Assembly (NCBI RefSeq): GCF_037975245.1
Contig: NC_092570.1
Location: 8,677,001-8,741,000 of the forward strand
Source: Apostichopus japonicus
Lineage: Eukaryota; Echinodermata; Holothuroidea; Aspidochirotida; Stichopodidae
Length of the DNA: 64,000 nt
Direction of reading: 5' to 3'
The position numbers and the translations under genes are program-made. Below, one piece after another: positions 38,032 to 52,000 of this stretch (the first letter of the stretch is position 1; every line of letters begins with the position of its first letter). Under the pieces are notes generated by a model that made no database searches, was not told the origin of the DNA, and was given only the letters and a program-made list of their open reading frames with translations.

Positions 38032-39289
38032 ACACTCCTGCTGATCTGAACTAAGAATTACTTCTGCAAATACAGTGACAACCAATCAAAGAGAGGTAGA
38101 GTTTAGCTTCTTGTTGAAACTTTATTTTCTAGTTCTTCCTTTTCCATCAGCATTTAAAGTTGAGCCTTATAGGCGAGTGTAACCACAAAGATGAAACGGA
38201 TTGCATAGTCTAAACTTTAATACAGAATATTGTACACACTCTTATTACCGTCAAATCACGTCATGTATGCAAATGTTCTGCTGAATATTCATTAATAGCT
38301 TTACATGCTAGAAACATTTACGAGTCCAGTGTAATTATTTTCTCTATGTCACAAACTTGGCAACGGCACTTGCACAAAGAGCTCCTTAAAGTAAACAGCA
38401 ACATTGCTGGAAGTTTCTCACAGAATATCAATACATGAACAGGGTCATAACCATCCCATACGAGTAAAAAGGTAAATATGTTGCGATGACCTAAATCAGA
38501 AGGAACACAACAAATGACCATTTCTGCTGACTCCAGTCACAAGGTCGTAAACAATCTCCTCTTGAGGTGAACAAGAGTGATGACCATTATTTTTTACTTG
38601 GTTCAACGGTTTCCATCAGTGTCTGAAGGTAACCAACCCTGCATGACTTTAGAACCTTCAGCAGGAGTGATAATACCTGCAATGATCTTAACCTCATCAT
38701 CTCCAACTAGATAACATTTCTGTCCTTTGTAATCTTGTCAGGTAAAGAGTCATTAGTCTTACCAATATTCAGTTAATCCTTCATAGTTATTGGTGAATCC
38801 AGTTCTGACATACCCCTAATCAGTTTCAATAACATCTGAGTTGTTTCAACCAACAATGGGAAACACCTTGTCAAGATACATTTTTGAAACCTTGTCAACC
38901 AACATTGAGAAAGCACATCAAAGTGTCAGACCAGTTTCCAAATGACCAGTTTTCAAATGTCCCATGCCTTTGGTATTGCACAATTCAGTAGTGTCCTGTG
39001 AATAGTGTACATGGTTACATATTTCCACACTTCTGTTATGAGTCCTTTTTTTATCAGTAGGTTTGAAACTTTTCAAAAACATCAAGTTGTACTTCCATCA
39101 TGAAATCAACTGTCTTGATAGGAAGACGTGAACAAGCAACTTCCTGTACACCAAGTTCAGCTTGTGACAGATAAACAATGTAACAATATGCATTTCATCC
39201 GATGGTGACGAAACGGTTAAGTTTGAAATGTGACCATTACCATGTCATGCGAGATGATTACATCATCACCATGCACGCTACTCTGGCAT

Positions 39290-40380
39290 CGATGCCACAT
39301 ACTACTTCTTGCAGTGAGTACATGTTCAACTCTCTTATTCTTACACTGATGTATGAACAATGTGTACACATGTCTCCCCGTACATCGACCAAATGTGATC
39401 ACACAATAACTAGTCTCATGTTCACAATGTGATCACACAATAACTAGTCTCATGTTCACATCTTACACTGATGTATGAATAATGTGTACACATGTCTCCC
39501 CGTACATCGACCAAATGTGATCACACAATAACTAGTCTCATGTTCACATTACTCTTAGCCGTAACAAGACCTACAGTTATTCTGTGTGTGCATCCAGTGT
39601 CTCTGTGATACCAATAAGTAGAGAAAGTAGTCTCATGTTTACCAGCACCAGTCTCTTAGTCGCAATGAGACATACAGTTATTTCCATGTGCATCCAGTAT
39701 AAATCTGGATCTGACTGGTGAGACCACACAGTAAGCAGTCTTGTGATTATGTATACTGTGTTCTCTTAGTAACAATACCACAAATATTCTGTCTGTACCA
39801 ATGTCTTGTATAACGACTGGAGAGGACACAGAGAGCAGTCTAAGGATGATGGGTCTCAGTCTCTAAGTCATACTGAGATGTAAAGTAATTCTGTGCGAAC
39901 TCTCTGTTGTGTCTCTCTGTTCACTGACTGGTGTGACCACACTGAGTAATTAGTCATGTGTACTGTTCTCTTAGTCATACTGAGTAGATTTTCTGTTCGC
40001 ACTCAGGTGTCTCTCTGTTGACTGGTGAGAACACACAGAGTAAGCTGTCTCATGTTCACGTCTACTGTTCTCTAAGTCATACTGAGATGTAAGGTTATTC
40101 TGTGAGCACTCAGGTGTCTCTCTGTTCACTGACTGCACAGACCACACAGTAATTAGTCTCATGTTCACATCTATTGTTCTCTTAGTTGTATGGTTTATTT
40201 TGTATGCACTCCAGTTCCAGTGTCCTGCTGTTCACTGACTGCACAGACCACACAGAGTAAGCAGTCTCATGTTCACATTTACTGTTCACTAAGTCGTACT
40301 GAGTAGTTACTCTGTGTGCACTCAGGTGTCTCTCTGTTCACTGTCTGGTGAGACCACAGACTAGCTTCATGATGATAGTC
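39290..40380 (+). repeat. Degenerate tandem repeats between DAW1 and FMR1
   Basis: Units of about 100-120 bp contain AGTCTCATGTTCACAT and CTCAGGTGTCTCTCTGTTCA. There is also a cleaner duplication at 39340-39550 with ACACATGTCTCCCCGTACAT. Confidence 0.75.
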
Positions 40381-41039
40381 TCATAATATCTGTCTCGGGT
40401 CTACTTCTGTAATCTGTTAAATGAGACTTTGACTCAGCTGCTGAGTCAGCTGCTGGTCTAGTCTCTCTCTAAACACAGATTAGTAATGATATGAGAGAGC
40501 AGGTGCATCAGATTCACTGCAACATGAGCCAATGCTCTCAATACTTTATGTTAAACATTGATCTGGCTGCATATCAATAAATTTGTTGCCATTTCAAGCT
40601 TCAGATCCTGTACACAAAGAAATGCCTTTCCACATGTGCAGTCACCTCTACTAGTTAGGACATGCAAACTGGTTTATCCCACAATCTGTGCAGACACAAA
40701 CTGGTACTTCCAAGTGTCTGCGAATAAAATAGCTCGCATCTTTATTTGAGCAAACACTTACGGTACTGTGCTAGTAGTGCACAAACTATGAGAGATTAAT
40801 ACAGCTTACTTTTTTCACTGTTTTTCACAAGGTTTTAAGTGTAAATGCTGCCAAATTGACCAAACACATGAAATATACTCATTTAGATATATATATAAAG
40901 ATCATAAGATATACAAATTCTGATTGTCTTATCTTTGATAACTTGAAAAAAAGCCCTGCCAAACTTTAAGTTATGCAATGTATTTATATGTATATACTGT
41001 CCATGAGCATAATGCATTATCACGTATACAAATGGATAG

Positions 41040-41680
41040 AATTACCTGCAGGGTGGCACACATATACCACGTATGATTACATGTATAGACTGATTACCCA
41101 TGTGGTGATCACATGTACAATATGCACGGACACATGTACAACTTACCCAATGGTTGGCCAAGTGTACAGCATGCACGATCACATGTGTACATTGCTTAGC
41201 CACAAGGTAGTCACATGGCTACATGTGCAAATAGATAATCCATTGGGTAGTGACATATTCATGAGCACATGTCCAGACTGATAACCCACAGGGTGGCCAC
41301 ATGTACACATTGACCACTCTCATTACTTTGCTCATATTCTCTATCTACTGAGAGCCTAAGATTTCATCTTTTAATACTCCTGCATCTTTGTCTAAGTAGA
41401 CAGTGAACCTGTCGTGACAGCTTCCTAGCAATCAGTGGCTGCAGAAATGGTCACACATAGCATCCTATTTACCTATGTGCAGCATCTAACACATGAGAAC
41501 AATACACTGTAGCCATGGTACATATGCAACTGTGACTCAAGTATCTCTAGCAATCAGTGGCTGCAGAAATGGTCACATAGCATTCTATTTACCTGTGTGC
41601 AGCATCTAACACATGATAACAACGCACTGTAGCATTTGTACATATGCAACCGTGTCCCAAGTATCTCAAGTTTTGACCAT
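41040..41680 (+). repeat. Two tandem repeat blocks between DAW1 and FMR1
   Basis: 41080-41310 holds diverged units around GATCACATGTACA. 41425-41670 is a two-copy, roughly 120-bp duplication with AGCAATCAGTGGCTGCAGAA. Confidence 0.7.
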
Positions 41681-42458
41681 TTTTTTCATTTTTGATGTGA
41701 AAATGTTTTTAATACTTAATTATGCTAAACAGGAAAGTACAGACATAACAAGAGAAGTTTACATTAACAAGAAAAATGTCTAAATTGTAACAAAAGGTTT
41801 GGAGTAAAGAGCCATCTATCTATCTATCCCATAGCCATGAAATCAAAAGAAGGATGATTGTCCCTTTTACTTCAAGAAAATCTTTGGTTGAGGCAATGTA
41901 AATCTAACTTGATAATAGTCTGAACAAAATGCAAATATGTTGCAGAATTGTTAACAGGTTTGAAGAAGATAATATCGGTTGATTCAATCTTCATCAAAAA
42001 GAGTGACATAGCAATCGATAAACTTTCAATATGGTCACTACAAACCCCCCTCCCTCCACCCACCCAAATAATCCCCCTCTAAGACAAAACTCTGTAGAAA
42101 AAATCAAACTATTCATTAGTACCTCATGAAAAATCACAACAAATTGAACAAAAGATTATAACAACATCTTAAATTACATTTCGGGTTTTTTACTACAAGT
42201 GGCAAGAAGAGAGAAAACGAAACCAGATTTGTCCAAGACACAAATGTTGTCAACAGCAAATCAATTTAAAAATAATTTTTTTGTGAAGCACAAACTAAAT
42301 AATTTTTTTTTTGGTTATGTTGCGAGGCATATTGCACTGTGAGCAACTCGTTGAAGGTAAGTATGATTAGTATAAACTGAAAATATCATTAACTTATTGC
42401 AATCGATTAAATTCTGCAAAGCTTGGAAGTGATAATGTAACAATCAAGCCTTTTCCTC

Positions 42459-42464
42459 TTTATT
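42459..42464 (-). promoter_or_regulatory. Candidate polyadenylation signal for the FMR1 homologue
   Basis: The - strand reads AATAAA about 360 bases after the stop codon. It is the nearest clear match I noticed; longer 3' UTRs ending further left are possible. Confidence 0.35.
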
Positions 42465-42703
42465 TATATAAACAAAAAACAAAAGCTTGTAATATACAAA
42501 CACATGCTGTTAGAAGACAAAAATGTCTTGTTCATGGGTCTTCTTCCGCTTTTGTATCTGTCTCTTCGTGCGTACGTCTCAACGGTTTGTCTCATTTCTT
42601 CCAATGAACAAGATTTCTTGTAAATGTCGGTTTAAGTAAATTTTAGTAGTATCGTCACAAGGTTTGCTTTGGCAGTTTGGTTTGTAGAGCCGAATCTACC
42701 GTC

Positions 42704-42744
42704 ATCATCATCATCATCGTCGTCATCATCATCGTCATCGGGGT
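42704..42744 (-). repeat. GAY trinucleotide tract in the FMR1 3' UTR
   Basis: The - strand carries about 13 consecutive GAT/GAC triplets, 80 bases after the FMR1 stop codon. In the +1 frame they would read as polyaspartate, but that frame has no family support, so I treat it as an untranslated microsatellite. Confidence 0.75.
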
Positions 42745-42824
42745 CAAGGTTTGTTTCTTCTGAAAACAAATGCTGTTTTCCATAACAATGGTAGAGAGAG
42801 AGAGAGACAATGCTTCCATTGTCC

Positions 42825-43066
42825 TTACAGGGTGCCATTAACCAATGGGCTACTTTCTTGAGCATCTGTTGTCGGTGCTGCAGTACTGGTCTCGGCATTG
42901 TCTGGCGGACTCACATCCTGCCCGTTAGGAGTAGGCTTCCTCCCCGATCCGGATCTGCGAGGTCGTTGCGGTCTCGGACCTCCACGGCCTCCTGGCCCAC
43001 TGGATCCGTTGCCCCTATCACTGCTGCTGCCATCCTTCCTGTTGTTGTTGCTCTGTCCTTTCTTTT
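42825..43066 (-). CDS. FMR1: FMR1 homologue exon 15, terminal
   Basis: Acceptor TTCATTAG. Encodes a low-complexity basic tail ([20 protein letters not shown]) and ends SSPLVNGTL with TAA at 42827-42825. Confidence 0.9.
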
Positions 43067-46000
43067 CTAATGAAGAACAATCAAGTCATTGTTTAAAGCA
43101 GCTTTTTGCGTCCTTTTCTATGATTTTCTCAACCTCATTTACCCTAAGATGCCATAACATTATACATGACTAGCTTATCTATTCAAATCTAACTTCAAAT
43201 GGTGGAAATAAAATAAAATTACAACTTTGAACTGTTTTTTTCTCAAAGATATTTTCCATTAGGATCACAATAAACCCCACCTATCATATGAATATTTAAA
43301 TTCTATGAATGTCATTGAATAATCAGGTAAAATAATTTTCACTTTGCCGGCATAACAACCCAGTACACCAATATGTACTACAACACCATGCTTTACTTGT
43401 GTATGGCTGTGATACTGAACTGACTTTTTGGATTGCTGTAAATTAATCTAGTTTAAGCAATGGCTCATTAATAAACATGTTATTTGCTGATTGGTTGAAT
43501 TCAAACTAGTGGATTTGGGGAACTGTAGGCGATTAGTTATAAATGAGGAATTTTGTAGGAAGACACTCTACTCATTATCTGCCAAAGTATTTAATAACTC
43601 ACCAATTAATGCTCTTGGCAGGAAAAACTTGGCTGATATCTTAGTTTGCTATTTTGTGATGAATACATGTAGAAATCTCAATGGACATCAAAAGGGTGGG
43701 AAAACAGCGACAAAACGCAAAAAGCTGTTTTAAAGCGTTCATAATATTGCTATCATGATATTCTTAACAAACTTTCATTGTTCCAAATTGTATTGTTGTC
43801 CATGACTGGGTTCACTCAATACACCAAACATAAACCTTTTTGTCATTTCAAGGAAGTTGGTTAATTACAAATTCAGTTTTCAACTTGTACCAGGCACCCT
43901 CAAGTAACTGTTGTAATGTCTCATACACACACTATGTATTTCTTCTCCTCGCCTAGAACTGCATGGCAACTAGCTTAAAAATGATCCCCCCCCCAGTTTA
44001 TAATTACAAATATATATACTGATCAACCATTTATAATATAAATTGGTGAGTCAAAGAGGTGCTTGAAGAGATGGTTGAAAGTGTCTGAAAGTTACATTTC
44101 AAGTACACAACTAGAGAGGGAGGGGCGAGTGGGGGGAAGCTTACAAGTAAATTGAGCATTTATATTGGTTTCATATGGTTTGGAAACAACAAGTAGAGAA
44201 ATGTATTTGTGAAGTTTGGGTTCCTGTTCTACTTCAATTTTCAAACTGTAAGCAATAACGTGAATTACCTTAACACAACACAGTTTTAACAAAACTTGTT
44301 TGAATTCCAAATCTAAAGGTTTACATCAGGTAAGGAAGGCATGTGGAAAGCCAGTATTCAAATAGCACGTCTGATCTACTAGAAGGATGATGTTACATAG
44401 TTCCACTTTGTTTCTGCTTTCAAATCCATTCACTCTGCCCCTCTCATCCACACCCCTAGATCCAGCTAGTCCTACCATCACACTCTCCTTCAACTAGTAA
44501 CCATCCCCACCCCTATCTCCAGCTAGTCCTACCATTACCCTCCTTCAACTAGTTACCATCCTCACCCCTATCTCCAGCTAGTCCTACCATCACCCTCCTT
44601 CAACTAGTTACCATCCTCACCACTATCTCCACCTAGTTCTACCATCACCCTCTTCTTAAACTAGTTACCATCCACACCCTATCTTCAGCTAGTACTACCA
44701 TCACCCTATTCTTCAACCCCTATCTCCAGCTTGTCCTATCATCACCCTCTCCTTCAACTAGTTACCATCCACACCCCTATCTCCAGCTAGTCCTACCATC
44801 ACCCTCCTTCAACTAGTTACCATCCCCACCCTATCTCCAGCTTGTCCTATCATCACCCTCTCCTTCAACTAGTTACCATCCACACCCCTATCTCCAGCTA
44901 GTTCTACTATCACCCTCTCCTTCATCTAGTTACCGTCTCTTGTATCCATTCATCTCACCTGTGTTGTTTGCAGGCTTGTGTCCATTGGAGCTCGCTTTGC
45001 TGGTATCAGTATCATCCTGGTTTTGATTTCTTCCTCTCTCACTTCTGGGTCTTCGTCTTTTCGGCCGCTTTGAACTGATCTGTTCACCGTCATCTGATTT
45101 GAGAATTTCAAAGAGTCGAGAGTGAGTCCTTGTTACTATTGTATGGATATCAATAACTTCAACAGTAACTTGTACATATGTAGCAAACAAATATCCTGTA
45201 CTGGATTAAAAGGGTTGATAACAATAACAACATACAGAGGAGCAGGCACATAGTTCATCCCCAGCCGATATCCCTGCCACCATCAATGTCCCAGCAGATA
45301 TCCCTGCCACCATCAATGTCCCAGCAGATATCCCTGCCACCATCAATGTCCTAGCAGATATCCCTGCCACCATCAATGTCCCAGCAGATATCCCCTGCCA
45401 TCATCAATACCCTAGCACTGGGGATTGGGCAACCTACGGCTCGCGGGCCACATGCAGCCCACCAGTGATTTTTTTGCGGCCTCCGAGTGTCTCAAGAAAA
45501 AGAAAAAAATTCAATCTATTTTACATCATCACAAAAAAACAAGCTAGCTGCTTAAAATTTAACGGCACTAATGGTGCTGTCAGGTAGGCCTTTTATCCCC
45601 ATTAGTTATCAACTGAACTGTATTGACATTATGTTTTTGTGAATACAGATAAAGTACACACACCTATTGCTTGAAAGTCCTCGGAATCAAAGGTTTGAAA
45701 TCAAAAGCAGGTCGTTGGTTAGGTGCGGCCAAGTCAATTTTTTCACTCCTGCCCATTCATTCAAAAAGGTTGCCCACCCCTGCCTTAGCAGATACCCCTG
45801 CCACCATCACTCCCTAGCAGATATCCCTGCCACCAATAATGTCCACAGAGATATCCCCTGCCACCATCAATGTCCCCACAGATATCCCCTGCCACCATCA
45901 ATACCCTAGCAGATATCCCCTGCCACCATCAATGTCCCCACAGATATCCCCTGCCATCATCAATACCCTAGCAGATATCCCCTGCCACCAATAATTCCAC

Positions 46001-49000
46001 ACAGATATCCCTGCAACCATCAATCCTTCAGCAGAAACCCTTACCTTCATCAACTGTTGTATTATCCTCCACCAGGACGTTATCATCATCTGTTCGCCGA
46101 TGGCGACTGTTTTCCTGGAAGCTGTCTTCATCTGTCTCTGATGTTGGGGCATTGCTATTACTCCTAGAGCCGCCTCCTCCTCCTGAAATTATGATAGCGA
46201 CAAATGATTCCCTTGTTTTAGTCACGAAAAGACCCAGTTAATAGATACTTCTCACTTGGCAATGCCTCATCAGTCTGCAGACCTATCCAAACATTTCCAC
46301 TCACTAACGGAGTGCAACAGAAATGGGATTAAGCATTGCTTACAGCTTTCATTGAGCGATAGGTTAAAAACGAAAATGTAATTCCTTCAGACCTAGTTTG
46401 TAGTCTGCCACTCAATCTTACCTCTTCCACCTGAGGTGTAACCACCCCTTCCTCTACCCCTGGAGCCCCTGTAGCCTCCTCGACCCCTGGCTGAAGGCTG
46501 ACCGGTAGGCTTTACTTCTACTCCATCTGACTGACTGCCACCTGAAGTACAAGCAACATTTGAAGACTGCCACTAAGATACACACACTTTAATACCAAGC
46601 TCGACTATTCTAACAACGCTTCCACTTTCTCTTCAAGAGATCTCATAATCCAAAAAGGTTTGAATCACAATTCACCTGTTAACCTCAAATACCTTCCAAT
46701 CCTTCTTTCAGATCCACCTCACTTATCTCTTCATCTCACAAACTGCTGACTTATATAACTCATCCTCTCACAAACCCCTTGCATCACATAACTCTATCTC
46801 TCACAAACCTCTGCCTCAGATAATGCTTTCTCTCACATAACTTTTATTCTCACAAAACTGTTAATCCCATATAACTCTACATCTCACAAACCTCTTACAC
46901 TCCTCTATCTTGCACACATCTCACCCTGATTAATAGATAAATGAATAACAGACAATTTCTTTATATTTAATTATTCATGGCTCTGTTACTCACCTCTTCC
47001 TCCACCACGTGCTCCAAATCCCCCTCTATAGCCTCTACCTCTGGTGGGTCCTCCTCTACCCCTCATTCCTCCTCTACCTCTTCCTCTGTAACCGGGCCTG
47101 TCGTCCAAGTTGTCTGAGCTGTAACCTCGTTCTCTCCTGTCCCTTGGTGGGCCCATGCCGTATGAAGGCCCTCCTGAGGAACCGAACTGCCTTAGTTGCT
47201 CGTCAATCTGTAGACGTTCTATCCGCAGCTTTTCCATACTCTTAATCAGAACAATAGAGATGAATGAAACAATTAGCCTTCTCATCAAAATCTGCGGACG
47301 TGCTATCCGCAGCTTTTCCATACTCTTATTCAGAACAATCTGCTCTCACGCTCTTTTCACACTCTCTGTTTACTTTTAAATGATATCATGTGTACATGCT
47401 ATCACACAAGTATGTAGATGTAATGTTCAGAATCTTTCAAGTTAATCACTGGAGTCGTGAAGGAGGTCGAAAATACATACGCTTCCAACTCATTTTCTGT
47501 CCTGTACAACTATCAGGTTAAGTCAGATTCTAAGTTGTGCAGCAACCTCTAATGTCATGGAATGTGCAGTCACACACATACTACCTGTCATGGAGTTTGA
47601 ATCTTCAAACTCTTAACCCAAGGATTTTAGTGAGTTTGATAAGACAGAAATTTCAAAAAGAAGCCAGCAATGTGTTGGTAGCTTACACATCAATCACAGT
47701 GAATTTTTTGGAGGACGCTACTTTTGGTTTATTTTCTTGATTATTATTATTATTAGCTCAAGCCATTCTTGCAACGTGATGAAGTCGCCTTACCGGCAAC
47801 ATTTACATCACACACTACTGAATAAAGAAAACTGTACATTGGTTTAATTAGTGAACCTAATTCAGTGAATCTTGCCAGTTTAACTTTTATATTTTTGTTT
47901 CAATATTAAGACCATCTGAGAAGATAAAATAATTACCTTTAAATGTGAAAGGTGATATTCTACCAGTACTTGAGCGTTAGAGATTTTATCCTTGGTACCA
48001 ACAAAGACAAACGGAACCAGCTCGGAATTGTCCAGTGCTTTGTCCCGCTCATCGTCCCCGGTGATCTTGACCCTCACTACCCCAGATTTATCGACTATTT
48101 CTTGAATAATGCGACCGTTCTTGCCAATCACTTTCCCTGGAGGACAAAGAAGATGATGATTGTAAGGAGACTCGTACCGTACAACTTATAGGATCAGTCT
48201 GGTAAATACTGCAGCAAACGTATTATAAACACAGAAAATTTTTACACGATTACTATTAGTCACTACTAACGCAACATATTTTGGTAATTTGTAAAAGAAT
48301 GGTTACAGGAATCAATCCACAATAGACATTAACTAGTGTTCAAACGATAATCGGAATCGGGCCTATCATTACTCTGGGTTCTAAAACGTTTTCTTACCTA
48401 TCATTTCTCTAGGTACTATAACTTGATCCTCTGTGAACTCAAGAATACTCCGAGCTTTCTTGAGGCATTCAGGATTCTACAAGAAAGAAAAAAAACAACT
48501 AAGAATTGATCTTGTAGAAATGAAAAAACACAAGAAACATAGAACAATGCCACAAAATGTGTTGTCCATCAACATTTATGTGTATCTAACATGTGTGTCT
48601 AAGATGTGCATCTAATATGATTGTTGAATGATAACATACTTGCCTGCATGATATCACACAATCAGTCTACGGATACAAACTTATTTATACCAACGATCAT
48701 AAATAAACTCTTGCAAACCTATGCCGCGGTTACAGGGTCACTTCAATATCAGTATTTTTGTTGAACTTAAAAAAGTTAACAATTTTGTTGCTTCAAAAAG
48801 GAACCTTTAAAACAATTTTTCACAAAGACAGTATTGATAGGAAGGTTTGACAGTAAAATTCTTACACAGACGTACTTTTATGACCGGTGAGATAACCTGA
48901 GAAAGATTGGTGAAAATCCTTTTTATGATAGAAAGCCAGTACACGATGGCAGCGGTTAATTTAATATTTTACTTTCATTTTTGATTTGCTGTACATAAGA

Positions 49001-52000
49001 AGAGAGGACAAGGAAGAGGATTTCATCCTTTTCTTAGCTTAGTCGGTTTTATGATAAAATTTCAATTTGCTTGAACTCGTGAACACAAACATACTATTTC
49101 CTCCCCCTCCCCCAAACTTATGAACACAAACAAACCATTGCCCCCCTCTCCCCTCCTCCCCCCCCATTCTCTTTTAATTTAGAGACTTACATCACCAAAT
49201 ATTTTGAAAGTACATGTTCTCTCATCTAAGTCAATTCTCTTGACTCCTTCCACCGATCTAGCTTGGTGGATATTCGATCCATGAGTACCGATTGCTAGAC
49301 CCATCAGATCTTCTGCTACAGAGACCTCTTCAAAGTGACCATCGGTTTGCTGTTTCGATTCCTATGGGAAAGAATTGGTAAAACCATTAATCAAAATCCA
49401 CGAGTAATAAGTAGAAAGATAAATGCATTCCTTATACAAAAGCAGTGTAGCAGTGGACTCATGGATATATGATGTAGACGTTGGGACCAATCAGTTCATG
49501 GTTTGAAGATAATTCTATAAGTGTACAGTGTAGCAGGGGTGTCATGAGAGTACATGGTGTAGACATGGGGACATATCAGTTTATGGTTAGTAGATAAATA
49601 CCTTACAGTGGACTCCTGAGTATATGGTGAAGACATTGGGACCAATCAGTTTATGGATTGTTAATAGTTCTATAAGTGTAGCCGGGGTGTAATGAGTATA
49701 TGGTGTAGACATAGGGACCAATCAGTTTATGGTTAGTAGATAAATACCTTACAGTGGACTCCTGAGTATATGGTGTAGACGTTGGGACCAATCAGTTTAT
49801 GGTTTGTTGATAATTCTATAAGTGTACAGTGCAGCAGGGGGGTGGGGGGAGTTTAATGAGTACATGGTGTAGACATGGGTACCAATCAGTTTATGGTTAG
49901 TAGATAAATACTTTACAGTGGACTCCTGAGTATATGGTGAAGACATTGGGACCAATCAGTTTATGGATTGTTGATAGTTCTATAAGTGTAGCCGGGGTGT
50001 AATGAGTATATGGTGTAGACATAGGGACCAATCAGTTTATGGTTAGTAGATAAATACCTTACAGTGGACTCCTGAGTATATGGTGTAGACGTTGGGACCA
50101 ATCAGTTTATGGTTTGTTGATAATTCTATAAGTGTACAGTGCAGCAGGGGGGTGAGGGGGGGGGGAGTTTAATGAGTACATGGTGAAGACATGGGTACCA
50201 ATCAGTTTATGGTTTTCAGACAAATACCTTAAAGTGGACTCCTAAATGCATGGTGTAGACATGGGGACCAATCAGTTGATGGTTTGTAGATAATTCTTTA
50301 AGTGTTGCAGGGGTGTAATGAGTACATGGTGCAGACATGGGGGACCAATCAGTTTATGGTTTGTAGACAAATACCTTACAGTGGTTACATGATTATGTAG
50401 TGTAGACATTGGAGTTTATGGTTTGTAGACAGTGGACAAACAAGCCTACAGTGTGTAACAGTGGACTTATCACTCTATGGTGTACATGTGGGGCCAGTGA
50501 TATTGTTACAACCCTTACCTCTAATTGTTGTGCAGCATCTTTTGCCCTCTGGATCATAATGAATTTCTCCCTCAGGTTCCTGACATGCATATCTCCTAAC
50601 AGCTCCGTCCTCTTAGAGATGGCTTCTGACTGGGACTGCAGGTAGAGAATGGATATGAAGAGATGATTGTCTGACAAATGATACAGACTCCTTAAAAAGA
50701 GTGTTTTGTTGGTTATAAAATATTTAACAATAACTAAAGACAACATTACACAAAGTACAAAGTAACCATTGGTAATTTTTACCATTGATGATAGCATTGT
50801 TACATTATAGTCATCTAAGCATTGCTACCTACATACCCATATGAAAGTATCATCAAATATTTGTTACTTCTGAGGAAATATTTTACTAACTCGTCAACTT
50901 TTCAACAAAAATCTGATATATTCATTATAGCTGAAAGCTGAGAAGATATTTCTGAATTTACTCACAAAGACTAGAAGGGCTTGGCTATCTTCGTGGTATA
51001 TGACTGACATTGCACCGGTAGCGACAGCAAATTCTCTATGATGAGCAGGATCCTTAGCTCTGAATAACATGAAACCAAGCATGGCCATCAATTTCAAAGG
51101 ATTTCGCAAATGAAATAATAAGATGTCATAAAAATTAGTGGGAAACTAAGCATTTTATGAAATGGATTAAATGGCTAAAGACTGGTGTAACTCAATGTGA
51201 AATAATAATAATCATGAGCAGCTAAGCAGTTGCAACCTTCGTATGCCCCCCCCCCCCCCCCGTAAGTATGATGAAGGGATATCCAATTGTGTGAAAATGT
51301 GACAGAATGTGGTCAAATTGGTGCAAAGTTACACCGAAGTTACACTTTACTGGTAATATTATTATTATTATTATATGATACAACGCATAGAAAACTGAAT
51401 TGCAAGCTGATAAGACTAATCATTGTAGACGTTTCACTATGCATATTCATACTTACAATTGCCTGAGATCTGCAGGGACTTCGATACTGTTCTTGAATAC
51501 AGATTCTGCGGAGAGGGGAGGACTGGAAGGAAAATAAGAAACAAAGGACCTTTCCCGTAACAATCGTAGTTAAACAACTATTAATGCAAACGATATCATC
51601 TTTATCCAAAAAGATGACTGAATTGGTTCTGAAAATGCAAAGTTTAAAATACACTTCCAGTGATAATTGAATATTAAATATATTAAGGTATATACAGTAC
51701 CGCCAATAAGTAACTTGGTAAACCACGCTCTTTTTTTGCGCTCTGTGCATTTAACCTCGCTCTATCTTTTGTTAAAACCCTGCATTGGTAATTGCGGGAA
51801 ACTGTTTATCAGAGCGCAGATTCCGTCGGAAGGCTTCCCTAATTCTATTCATGCCCGCTAGAAGTGTGAAGTTCATTGTTACCGTCAGACGGTCAATGGC
51901 TGTAATCCTACTTAATTCCTTCCAATCCGGTAACAAAAGAATATCGATCGTCGCCGGTAGAAGGAAGACCGCAGGTTTATACTCAGTCAAGAGAAGGGAT

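Noticed and set aside
42632-42898. Open frame with a polyaspartate run overlapping the FMR1 C-terminus
   Set aside because: It is the +1 frame of the terminal FMR1 exon extended through a GAY microsatellite; no independent evidence of translation.
45667-45909. 80-residue open frame rich in Pro/His
   Set aside because: Spans the end of a MITE and a 30-bp minisatellite.
51457-51512. FMR1 exon 5b starting after CTCCGCAG at 51512
   Set aside because: That acceptor puts the conserved [14 protein letters not shown] out of frame with exon 5a; the acceptor at 51523-51524 keeps it.
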